From: CAYNTG01 sp964400105
Lineage (GTDB): Bacteria > UBP14 > UBA6098
NCBI GenBank assembly: GCA_964400105.1
Contig: CAYNTG010000117.1
Coordinates: 1 to 5,286, forward strand
Length of the DNA: 5,286 nucleotides
Direction of reading: 5' to 3'
Of this stretch, positions 1-5,286 are shown in pieces (the first letter of the stretch is position 1; each line of letters opens with the position of its first letter). The notes under the pieces were generated by a model. It saw only the letters and a list, made by a program, of their open reading frames with translations. It did not search any database and was not told where the DNA came from. Both the position numbers and the translations under genes were made by a program.

Positions 1-19
1 TTATAAAAAATTTGATCTA

Positions 20-46
20 TTGACCAAAATCGATATTATTTAAAAT
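20..46 (+). promoter_or_regulatory. Possible sigma70-like promoter of the small secreted-protein gene
   Basis: TTGACC at 20-25 is close to the -35 consensus, and TAAAAT at 41-46 could serve as the -10 box. The 15-bp spacer is shorter than the usual 16-18 bp, so the match is imperfect. The whole 1-60 stretch is very AT-rich, as expected of a promoter region. A start near 53 would leave a leader of about 20 bases containing the GGAGG ribosome site at 66-70. Confidence 0.3.
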
Positions 47-74
47 AGAATTATCAATTCTCAATGGAGGTAAA

Positions 75-527
75 ATGAGAGTCCGGCATTTTATAATATT
101 TCCTCTTTTTTTGGCTATCGCCTTCGGGCAAACCGACACGCGGGAAATCCCACTCACCGAAACGATATCCGATATTGAGATTTCACAACCTATGGAACAG
201 CAGATGACCCCCGAAGAGGCCGAGGCATGGAGATTAATTTACGAGGCGCTCGAAAGAAGCGACCCTTCGGATATTTCGGAAAGCGATATCGGGCAGTTCA
301 AAAATACCGAAAAACAATCCGATGCTCATAAAAAAGTGGATTCTTCCGCTAAAAAAGCGGAAAATAGCGAATGCGACTCCGAAAATGTCGAGAGCGATCA
401 TTCGAATAATGGAAAACACAGCGAAGACCGCCCACCCGGATGGGACAAGGGAGAAAAGAATGGTTGGGGCGATGGAAATGTCCCGCCAGGTCAACGAAAA
501 AATACGAGAAAGCGCGGAAAGAAATAA
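75..527 (+). CDS. Small secreted hypothetical protein with C-terminal PPGW/VPPG motif
   Basis: I do not recognise a named family for the full 150-residue protein. The N-terminus is a classic Sec signal peptide: basic MRVRH, a hydrophobic core at 6-17, and a likely signal-peptidase-I site after AFG (residue 18), so the product should be exported. Residues 45-62 could form one short helix. Residues 62-118 are hydrophilic, low in complexity and rich in E, D, K, S and N, and probably disordered. The C-terminus carries PPGWDKG (120-126) and GWGDGNVPPG (130-139), followed by a strongly basic tail RKNTRKRGKK. I recall similar PPGWxKGxKxGWGxxxVPPG endings on small exported proteins of several bacterial groups; their function is unknown to me. 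A strong GGAGG at 66-70, four bases before the ATG, fixes the start. The single Cys at residue 100 is not in a lipobox, so this is not a lipoprotein. The gene is monocistronic and faces the convergent release-factor gene. Confidence 0.75.
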   Translation: MRVRHFIIFPLFLAIAFGQTDTREIPLTETISDIEISQPMEQQMTPEEAEAWRLIYEALERSDPSDISESDIGQFKNTEKQSDAHKKVDSSAKKAENSECDSENVESDHSNNGKHSEDRPPGWDKGEKNGWGDGNVPPGQRKNTRKRGKK

Positions 528-543
528 TGCTAATGATAGCATT
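526..543. terminator. Short hairpin between convergent genes, possible weak terminator
   Basis: AATGCTA (526-532) and TAGCATT (537-543) form a perfect 7-bp stem with an ATGA loop, starting inside the stop codon of the small secreted-protein gene. It is not followed by a T tract on the plus strand. Read on the minus strand it is followed by ATTTCTTTCC, which is modestly T-rich, so it would fit better as the end of the release-factor transcript. A second small inverted repeat, AGATT/AATCT at 551-565, overlaps that gene's stop codon. The stem is AT-rich and weak, so terminator activity is uncertain. Confidence 0.3.
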
Positions 544-563
544 GCGTTAAAGATTCTTAAAAT

Positions 564-974
564 CTATTCGTCCAATTTTACCGGTTCCCTAAGCGCTTTT
601 TTTTGTGCGTTCTGACGTTTAGCCTCGAGCATCTTCTCTTTGGCCCGACGGCTTCGACGCGCTTTCTGTTTTTGAATTTTAAACCGCTTTTTATCGCGCT
701 CGGATATCTTTCCGGTCTGCAATTCCTCGATTTTATCGCAGAGAATCCTCCGTGCAACAAAACGGTTCACCTCCCGCGATCTCGATTTCTGAACCTTCAC
801 CTCTATTCCGGTGGGTTTGTGTTTCAGATATACGCAGTTCGATGTTTTGTTCTGTTTTTGCCCGCCGCGCCCCGATCCGTGTATAAACCTCTCCGTGATA
901 TCAACTTCGAGTATCCCGAGAAGCTTCATTCGAGACTCGATCTCATTCTTTTTATCTTGTCGGACAAACGGCAT
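564..974 (-). CDS. Stand-alone GGQ peptide-chain-release-factor-like protein (MTRFR-like)
   Basis: This 136-residue protein is a free-standing RF-1 catalytic domain without the codon-recognition domains of RF1/RF2. Such proteins hydrolyse peptidyl-tRNA on stalled ribosomes or split large subunits. The GGQ triplet is at 37-39 within GSGRGGQ, followed by the conserved NKTSNCVYLKHKPTGI (42-57) and a helix with R65/R67 and N70R71. From residue 88 onward the tail is lysine/arginine-rich and probably helical, like the basic tails that bind rRNA in rescue factors. NKTSNC, LKHKPTGI and the long basic tail recall mitochondrial MTRFR (C12orf65) more than ArfB, whose domain starts differently. The residue before GGQ is Arg, where most members have Pro or Ala. 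The ATG at 974 is preferred because related proteins carry a short helix before the domain (residues 8-20). Its ribosome site is poor: GGAG lies 20 bases upstream. M16 (929) is the alternative start. The gene is monocistronic. Confidence 0.85.
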   Translation of the reverse strand: MPFVRQDKKNEIESRMKLLGILEVDITERFIHGSGRGGQKQNKTSNCVYLKHKPTGIEVKVQKSRSREVNRFVARRILCDKIEELQTGKISERDKKRFKIQKQKARRSRRAKEKMLEAKRQNAQKKALREPVKLDE

Positions 975-1015
975 TATACAATATATTAACCATTCTCCGC
1001 CTATATTTCAACCCA

Positions 1016-1046
1016 TCCCGCAGGATAAGAAAATCCGCAAACGGGA
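1016..1046. promoter_or_regulatory. Divergent intergenic region with imperfect inverted repeat
   Basis: The 115-bp gap 975-1089 separates two divergent genes and must hold the promoters of both. Inside it TCCCG (1016-1020) pairs with CGGGA (1042-1046), and GGAT (1023-1026) pairs with ATCC (1033-1036) around an AAGAAA loop. It could be an operator or an RNA stem, or be accidental. No T tract follows on the plus strand. I could not find a convincing -35/-10 pair for either gene. Confidence 0.2.
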
Positions 1047-1089
1047 AAAAAGCGATTGCAATATCTTCCTTAAAAATTAATTTCTATCC

Positions 1090-2673
1090 GTGATAAAAAT
1101 CTTTAAAGACAGATATCAGCCTTCGAAGGGCGCGGTCTTCGCTATCCTTTTCGCACTCGGTTTAATATCGAAGCTGTTGTATAAATTCCCATCGGTCAAC
1201 GAGTTCGACGTCGTCGTTTTCGCTAAACATTTCGTCGATCGGTCATGGATAGCCGGAGATTGGTATCTGAGCCAAGAAATCGGCTATCGAACGCTTTTCA
1301 ATCTGATCGTCGGCGGAGCCGCGAAAATCATACCTCTGCCAGCGCTGATCCTACTCGGAAGATCGATTATTATCGCGCTTTTTGCTTTTGCGGTATCGAA
1401 GATCGCCGCAGAATTGAAGATCAAGCTCGTCGCGCTGGTGCCGATCTACGTCTATTTCCTGTCGAATCAGTCCATGTTCGCCGGTGAATGGATGATCGGC
1501 GGCCTCGAAACGAAGCCTTTTGCATATTGCTCCATATTGTTTGCGCTGTATTTCGCGATGCGAAAGCGTCCGAAAGTGGCAGCAGCGCTTTTAGGACTGG
1601 CATTCTCATTCCATATGCTTGTTGGATTCTACGGCGGTTTTTGTATCGCTGCGGCTTCGGCAATCGTTTATCGTAAAAGCATAATTGGAAACGGATTTAA
1701 GCGCTTTATCGAGCCGATCTCCGCATATATAATCGCCGGGGCCTTCGGGATATACTCGATTGTGCAATATATTTCCGCATCTAGCGGCGCGGACCAATCG
1801 ACGGCAGGCGAGATATATGTTCTGTATCGCGTCGCACATCACGTCCTGCCATCCGCGTGGGCGAATGAACTCTGGCTGCCGCTATCGATCATGTGCGCGA
1901 TAATCCTCGTCGCGGGAGCGATTTTCATCAGGGAAAAACCGCTGAAATTGCTCCTGATCGCTGCATCGATGGGTTTCGTCTTCTTCGGAATCGGCGCGAT
2001 CCTCTTTCTCACGAATAACATACCGTTATTGAGATTCTACTGGTTCCGCTTCCCAGATGTATTTACCACGTTTGCAATCGGACTGGCAATCTCCACGGGA
2101 ATTAGCCGCATTGTCGAAAAGACAAAATTCACAAGACGACGCAATATCCTAATCTTGACATGTATCGCGTTATCGATTATGGCGACGGCAATCTCCATTG
2201 TAAAATTCGCCGACCAAATTAAATCGACCGCACGGTCGAAACCATACCGATATGCAAGGGTCGATGAGGACCTCGGCGATATGCTCCTATGGATATCCTG
2301 GAACACCCCGAAGGACGCGGTCTTCCTCGTCTCACCTGCGATAGAGGAGTTCTATTATCTTGCCGAGCGCACGATGTTCATTTCATTAAAACACTCCCCG
2401 CAAACCGCTAACAATATCATCGAGTGGTTCGACCGCCTGAAGCTATGCAGCGGCGGTGAATCGCTTCCCGCCGGTGTTGGAATATTCGGTTTTCACGAAA
2501 TACTTGAATCGCGATTCTATAACCTTTCAAAGGATGATTTACATAATATATCGGAGCTTTACAGAATCGACTATTATCTCGATTGCGGCGAGGGACGGCT
2601 CGACATGCCTATCATGCACGAGAACGCAGATTTCAGGTTATATGCTATTGAGCGACTACCCCTCCCTCATTAG
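1090..2673 (+). CDS. Polytopic membrane protein, GT-C-like / DUF6798-like
   Basis: This 527-residue integral membrane protein has about ten hydrophobic segments (roughly 13-30, 72-102, 111-125, 144-157, 162-192 as one or two, 208-230, 262-280, 285-307, 322-339, 351-373) followed by a soluble domain of about 150 residues. The architecture is that of GT-C fold enzymes: the first extracytoplasmic loop is acidic (D40, D50, D57) and further candidate functional residues lie in later loops (E139-T-K-P, H175, H250-H251, R315 to D323). The C-terminal stretch NTPKDAVFLVSP (405-416) with ERTMFIS (426-432) and W446..R449 matches my recollection of DUF6798 and related proteins. A lipid-linked-sugar transferase role is an inference; no donor or acceptor can be named. 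The start is a GTG at 1090 with no evident Shine-Dalgarno; an in-frame stop at 1078-1080 rules out an upstream start, and any later start would cut into the first membrane segment. The last 18 bp overlap the convergent glycosyltransferase gene. Confidence 0.7.
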   Translation: MIKIFKDRYQPSKGAVFAILFALGLISKLLYKFPSVNEFDVVVFAKHFVDRSWIAGDWYLSQEIGYRTLFNLIVGGAAKIIPLPALILLGRSIIIALFAFAVSKIAAELKIKLVALVPIYVYFLSNQSMFAGEWMIGGLETKPFAYCSILFALYFAMRKRPKVAAALLGLAFSFHMLVGFYGGFCIAAASAIVYRKSIIGNGFKRFIEPISAYIIAGAFGIYSIVQYISASSGADQSTAGEIYVLYRVAHHVLPSAWANELWLPLSIMCAIILVAGAIFIREKPLKLLLIAASMGFVFFGIGAILFLTNNIPLLRFYWFRFPDVFTTFAIGLAISTGISRIVEKTKFTRRRNILILTCIALSIMATAISIVKFADQIKSTARSKPYRYARVDEDLGDMLLWISWNTPKDAVFLVSPAIEEFYYLAERTMFISLKHSPQTANNIIEWFDRLKLCSGGESLPAGVGIFGFHEILESRFYNLSKDDLHNISELYRIDYYLDCGEGRLDMPIMHENADFRLYAIERLPLPH

Positions 2674-3795
2674 TCGCATAAAAAACGCCTCATGATTGTC
2701 GATAGTCTTTTTCATTGTGAAAATATTATGCGCGGCATCGAGGCCGTTCGAGATAAGCCGCTCGCGAATCGTCGAATCCTCGATAATCGACTCGATTTTC
2801 CGTGCAAGACCCTCGACATCGCCGTCCTCGAACCATAGGCCGTTGCGCTGGTTATCGAGGACATCGATGATACCGTGCGAGCGCGTTCCGATTACCGGCA
2901 CGCCGAGACCCGCCGCCTCCATAAGCACGAGGCCGAACCCATCCATCGTCGAGGGCAGGACAAAGACATCGAAGAGGCGATAGTAATCGACGACCTCCTC
3001 GCGCGGCACGATTCCGGCATAGATTATCCGGTTCGGAAGCCCGATTCGTTTCGCGAGATCGTCGAAAATCCCTTTCTCGATACCGACGAACATGATCGAG
3101 ATGTCGGGTCGAATGTGCTTTGCCGCGCGCACAAGCTGTTCTTGATTCTTCAGCCGAGAAATGCAACCCACGACGACCTCGTTTTCCGCTATATCGAATC
3201 GTCGTCGTAGCTCCTCCGTTTTCGACATATCCGCCATCTCGAAAAATCCCGGCGACATGCCGTTGTAAATAACCTCGATATGATCGGCGGGATAGCCCTT
3301 ATCCACGAAAGCCCTTTTCAGCTGGTGGCTTACGACGATTATCCTCGACGTGTTTCTGACGTAGAACGACCGCTGAATCGCGCCGCCCATGCTCAGCGAA
3401 CGCTGCCTTCTCGTATGAACGACCTTCGCGCCGAGTTTATATAACCGATTTGAGGTTATCGTGTTATACCGATCGATGCTCGATTGGGCATCGATTATCC
3501 CGATAGAATTTTCGCGCACCAGATCGCGAATAGCTCGGAGCGTTTTCATGTCGAATTTGCTGCGGAAAGGCATCGCAACGCGCTTTGCCCTCGAATCGTG
3601 AAGCATATTATAAAGCAGAGATTCGCTTTGGCATCCGACGAAGATTGAATGCCCTCTCTTTGAAAGCCCTTCGGCGAGGTAGAATGTCGATTGCGTCGCG
3701 CCGGTGAGCGCTCCCTCGCATGTCGTAAAAAGTATATTCATCTCGCTTTCGTGAACTAAGCCGATTCGACGCATAAGATAGTCCAGAAATCGCAT
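2656..3795 (-). CDS. GT4-family glycosyltransferase (GT-B fold)
   Basis: This 379-residue cytoplasmic retaining glycosyltransferase would move a sugar from a nucleotide donor to a lipid-linked or surface glycan; the actual sugars cannot be read from sequence. The N-terminal Rossmann half begins at MNILFTTCEGALTGATQSTFYLAEGL, residues 19-44, with VVSHQLKRAF (154-163) and VIYNGM (175-180) before the linker. The donor-binding half holds VGCISRLKNQEQL (209-221), FVLPSTMDGFG (278-288), E293 and PVIGT (300-304). The usual E-x7-E donor motif is present as D285-x7-E293. The loop between R214 and K216 is about three residues shorter than in typical members (RLxxxKN). Start choice is open: ATG 3795 gives an 18-residue extension (MRFLDYLMRR...) with no ribosome site, whereas M19 (ATG at 3741) sits exactly at the first Rossmann strand, where GT4 proteins usually begin, with a weak GAAAGCGAG upstream. 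A TATAAA at 3820-3815 (minus strand) could be its -10 box. It converges on the GT-C-like gene with an 18-bp overlap. Confidence 0.88.
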   Translation of the reverse strand: MRFLDYLMRRIGLVHESEMNILFTTCEGALTGATQSTFYLAEGLSKRGHSIFVGCQSESLLYNMLHDSRAKRVAMPFRSKFDMKTLRAIRDLVRENSIGIIDAQSSIDRYNTITSNRLYKLGAKVVHTRRQRSLSMGGAIQRSFYVRNTSRIIVVSHQLKRAFVDKGYPADHIEVIYNGMSPGFFEMADMSKTEELRRRFDIAENEVVVGCISRLKNQEQLVRAAKHIRPDISIMFVGIEKGIFDDLAKRIGLPNRIIYAGIVPREEVVDYYRLFDVFVLPSTMDGFGLVLMEAAGLGVPVIGTRSHGIIDVLDNQRNGLWFEDGDVEGLARKIESIIEDSTIRERLISNGLDAAHNIFTMKKTIDNHEAFFMRLMREG

Positions 3796-3855
3796 CCGTG
3801 CAAGGAATTCGAGATTTATATTTCATTAGAGTGGGGAAGGGTCTGCGACCGAAGG

Positions 3856-3947
3856 CCATACGGACATAGGGTCTTGGGACTCGCAGAGAAACACAACGGG
3901 AGACCCTCCCGTTATGCGGGACGTGTGGTATGTAAAATTCCGTATGG
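3856..3947. repeat. Long nested inverted repeat
   Basis: CCATACGGA at 3856-3864 is the exact reverse complement of TCCGTATGG at 3939-3947. The stem continues inward as CATA (3865-3868) with TATG (3929-3932), leaving a six-base bulge (3933-3938) on one side, so 13 pairs are possible. Inside lies a second perfect hairpin, AACGGGA (3895-3901) with TCCCGTT (3907-3913) around loop GACCC, which can be extended by ACAC (3891-3894) with GTGT (3923-3926). Nesting of several exact stems in 92 bases suggests a selected fold in RNA or a palindromic mobile repeat. Confidence 0.6.
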
Positions 3948-3964
3948 GCGCGACGCCAGCGCCC
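3946..3964. repeat. G+C-rich hairpin GGGCGC/GCGCCC
   Basis: GGGCGC (3946-3951) and GCGCCC (3959-3964) form a perfect six-pair all-GC stem with a seven-base loop. It abuts the 3' arm of the larger inverted repeat, sharing two bases, so the two folds either stack or compete at that point. No T tract follows on either strand, so it is not an intrinsic terminator. Confidence 0.5.
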
Positions 3965-3991
3965 CTGCGGGATTGTCGACTGGAATTTCCG

Positions 3992-4045
3992 CGACCTTTG
4001 TCCGGCAGACGACCTTCGTCCGGCAGACGACCTTCGTCCGGCAGA
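3992..4045. repeat. Three tandem 18-bp repeats
   Basis: The unit CGACCTTCGTCCGGCAGA occurs three times in direct contact: 3992-4009, 4010-4027 and 4028-4045. Units 2 and 3 are identical; unit 1 differs only by T for C at 3999. Because 18 is a multiple of three, every reading frame through it shows a six-residue repeat (for example PDEGRL on the minus strand), which is no evidence of coding. The near-identity of units points to recent slippage or to unequal exchange. Confidence 0.9.
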
Positions 4046-4067
4046 ATAGACATTCCCGTCTGTTTTA

Positions 4068-4080
4068 AGACTGAAAGTCT
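4068..4080. repeat. Small hairpin at the right edge of the intergenic element
   Basis: AGACT (4068-4072) and AGTCT (4076-4080) form a five-pair stem with a GAA loop, followed after GGCA by five T residues (4085-4089). It could be a very weak plus-strand terminator for a transcript of the element, but the stem is short and the T run is displaced by four bases. An overlapping alternative pairing, AGAC (4048-4051) with GTCT (4058-4061), lies just upstream. Confidence 0.25.
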
Positions 4081-4131
4081 GGCATTTTTCTATCGAAAAT
4101 CAACAATCCTAAATCCAAATCAATTTTTTTG

Positions 4132-4159
4132 TTGCGTATAATATCAAATCTTATATATT
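4132..4159 (+). promoter_or_regulatory. Candidate promoter of pta
   Basis: TTGCGT at 4132-4137 and TATATT at 4154-4159, separated by 16 bp, form an acceptable sigma70-type pair in the AT-rich stretch upstream of pta. The same bases can also be read in the Bacteroidota style, as TTG at 4132-4134, 19 bp, then TATATTTT at 4154-4161, so the promoter class is undecided. A start near 4166 would give a leader of under 40 bases. Confidence 0.4.
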
Positions 4160-4202
4160 TTCGCGGAAATCTTAAACTACCACCAGATTCAAGGGGCAAA
4201 AG

Positions 4203-5189
4203 ATGAAATTATTGGAGGATTTCAAGGAAAAGGCTAAGGCGAAAAACGGCAAGGTCGTTTTACCGGAGGGAGACGAGCCGCGGATGATGCATGCCGCCGA
4301 AAAGCTTATCAAAGACGGCATCTGCAAAGTGGCAATCGTCGGGGACCCGGACGAGGTTACCGAGTTGGCCAAAACCGAGGGCGCGGATATCTCCGGCGTC
4401 GAGATTAACAAACCGGGCGGAGAGCTTCACGAAGATTTCGCGGCGGAGTATCAAAAGCTTCGCGCACATAAAGGGATGACCATCGAGGGCGCTCGCGAGA
4501 AGATTCTCGACCCGCTTTTCTGGGGAGCGATGATGCTCAGGCGCGGTATGGTCGATGTCGATGTCGCCGGAGCGAAAAATTCGACGGGCTACGTCCTTCG
4601 CGCCGCGCTTCAGATTATCGGTGTGGCCGAGGGAATCGAGGCCGTTTCGAGCTATTTTATCATGGTGATGCCGGAGTTTCGCGGCGTCAAGGATTATCCT
4701 CTTGTATTTGCGGACTGCGCGGTTATTCCGAATCCCGATCCGAAGCAGCTTGCATCGATCGCTATCGCCAGCGCCGACAACACAAAAAAATTGCTCGCTA
4801 TCGAGCCTATCATTGCGATGCTCAGCTTCTCGACCAAGGGCAGCGGTAAGCACCCGGACGTCGATAAGGTTCTCGAGGCATTGGAGATCATCAAAAACCT
4901 TCGCCCCGACCTGAATATCGACGGTGAGCTTCAAGGCGATTCGGCCCTCATCGAGAAGATCGGCGCCAAAAAGGCTCCTGGAAGCACGGTTGCCGGTAAG
5001 GCCAATGTCCTTATTTTCCCCGACCTCGACGCGGCGAATATCGCCTATAAGCTGACGCAGCGGCTCGCCGGTGCCGAGGCTATCGGGCCATTCATTCAAG
5101 GGCTTGCCAAACCAGCGAACGACCTCTCGCGCGGATGCTCCGTGGATGACATAGTCAATGTCGCAGCCATCGGTCTTCTGACGGCATAG
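4203..5189 (+). CDS. pta: Phosphate acetyltransferase, short form
   Basis: This cytoplasmic enzyme interconverts acetyl-CoA plus phosphate with acetyl phosphate plus CoA, feeding ATP production with acetate kinase or, in reverse, acetate activation. The 328 residues are the catalytic PTA_PTB domain alone, without the regulatory N-terminal domains of the long E. coli-type enzyme. Signature stretches are VLPEGDEPRM (19-28), LRAALQIIG (132-140), AMLSFSTKGSGKHPDVDKV (205-223), DGELQGDSAL (240-249), GKANVLIFPDLDAANIAYK (265-283) and NDLSRGCSVDDIV (306-318). The residues known from Methanosarcina thermophila Pta appear at the same numbers: R87, R133, S309, R310 and D316. NDLSRG and GKANVLIFPDLDAANI favour Pta over phosphate butyryltransferase. 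A ribosome site AAGGGG (4191-4196) lies six bases before the ATG. The gene stands alone between its own promoter region and a strong terminator; acetate kinase is not in view. Confidence 0.96.
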   Translation: MKLLEDFKEKAKAKNGKVVLPEGDEPRMMHAAEKLIKDGICKVAIVGDPDEVTELAKTEGADISGVEINKPGGELHEDFAAEYQKLRAHKGMTIEGAREKILDPLFWGAMMLRRGMVDVDVAGAKNSTGYVLRAALQIIGVAEGIEAVSSYFIMVMPEFRGVKDYPLVFADCAVIPNPDPKQLASIAIASADNTKKLLAIEPIIAMLSFSTKGSGKHPDVDKVLEALEIIKNLRPDLNIDGELQGDSALIEKIGAKKAPGSTVAGKANVLIFPDLDAANIAYKLTQRLAGAEAIGPFIQGLAKPANDLSRGCSVDDIVNVAAIGLLTA

Positions 5190-5217
5190 GGTAATCTAAC
5201 AAGAAGCAATCTGTTAT

Positions 5218-5253
5218 GGGCACCGGTTTTTATAAAATCGGTGCCCTTTTTTT
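5218..5253 (+). terminator. Intrinsic terminator of pta
   Basis: GGGCACCGGTTTT (5218-5230) pairs with AAAATCGGTGCCC (5234-5246) over 13 pairs, including one G-T wobble, around a three-base TAT loop. Seven T residues (5247-5253) follow directly. It begins 28 bases after the pta stop codon and should end the transcript there, so any gene beyond 5253 would need its own promoter. I see no gene in the remaining 33 bases. Confidence 0.93.
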
Positions 5254-5286
5254 CGATGTAGAGGTCGTTGTCTCGAACCGCCGCTA

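Larger units (their letters stand above)
3838..4062. other. G+C-rich structured intergenic element
   Basis: The 407 bp between the glycosyltransferase and pta start codons contain no credible gene. The centre is visibly G+C-rich and packed with inverted and direct repeats, while both flanks (3805-3830 and 4063-4200) are AT-rich, so it looks like an inserted block. Its parts are: AGGGTCT at 3838-3844 and again at 3868-3874, with the complement AGACCCT at 3901-3907; a nested stem-loop at 3856-3947; a GGGCGC/GCGCCC hairpin at 3946-3964; TGCGGGA at 3915-3921 and 3966-3972; and three 18-bp tandem units at 3992-4045. Open frames exist on both strands but lack ribosome sites. It most resembles a dispersed intergenic repeat or a structured RNA; no transposase or clear terminal inverted repeats are present. 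Confidence 0.5.

Noticed and set aside
322..615. Plus-strand frame of 97 codons overlapping the end of the secreted-protein gene and the release-factor gene.
   Set aside because: It overlaps two better-supported genes in other frames, has no ribosome site and no recognisable domain.
970..980. TATAAT-like -10 box on the minus strand overlapping the ATG of the release-factor-like gene.
   Set aside because: It would start transcription inside the gene after the preferred start, no -35 element is evident, and the N-terminal helix before M16 is expected from relatives.
3992..4045. CRISPR array.
   Set aside because: The units are 18 bp, directly abutting with no spacers, and no cas gene is present.
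3826..4053. Minus-strand frame of 75 codons with PDEGRL hexapeptide repeats in the intergenic element.
   Set aside because: It has no properly spaced ribosome site, plus-strand frames of similar length overlap it, and the repeats result from 18-bp tandem DNA units that appear in every frame.
3838..4080. Insertion sequence or transposon with terminal inverted repeats.
   Set aside because: No transposase, no matching termini at the composition boundaries and no target-site duplication could be seen; only internal inverted repeats are present.
4260..5099. Long open frame (279 codons) on the minus strand antisense to pta.
   Set aside because: It lies entirely within a certain pta gene, has no recognisable motif, and its length follows from the codon bias of pta.

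Overview
This window looks like a chromosomal segment of an uncultured bacterium with moderate G+C. The coding parts are richer in TCGA- and GCG-type words, and the flanks are AT-rich. No rRNA, tRNA or phylogenetic marker is present, so I do not assign a phylum. The mix of clear Shine-Dalgarno sites (the first and last genes) with genes that have almost none would fit an FCB-type or candidate-phylum bacterium, but this is a weak inference.

Layout, left to right. (1) 75-527 (+) encodes a small secreted protein with a charged low-complexity middle and a C-terminal PPGWxKG...GWGxxxVPPG motif. (2) 564-974 (-), convergent with it, encodes a stand-alone GGQ release-factor-like protein of the ribosome-rescue type; it resembles mitochondrial MTRFR (C12orf65) more than ArfB. 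(3) 1090-2673 (+), divergent from it, encodes a polytopic membrane protein with the architecture of GT-C-like / DUF6798-like proteins. (4) 2656-3795 (-) encodes a GT-B fold, GT4-family glycosyltransferase whose 3' end overlaps the membrane-protein gene by 18 bp, tail to tail. (5) 3796-4202 is a gene-free stretch. Its centre (about 3838-4062) is G+C-rich, full of inverted repeats and carries three tandem 18-bp units; its right flank is an AT-rich promoter region. (6) 4203-5189 (+) encodes a complete short-form phosphate acetyltransferase (Pta), closed by a textbook intrinsic terminator at 5218-5253. No acetate kinase gene is visible before the window ends.

The genes do not form one operon: orientations alternate. 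The only plausible functional pairing is the GT-C-like membrane protein with the GT4 enzyme (cell-surface glycan or glycoconjugate work), and this rests on family-level similarity and adjacency. Pta connects acetyl-CoA and acetyl phosphate in central metabolism, and the GGQ protein belongs to translation quality control. I see no defence system, CRISPR array, transposase or phage gene. The least explained part is the structured intergenic element at about 3838-4062, which looks like a dispersed intergenic repeat or a structured RNA rather than a gene.
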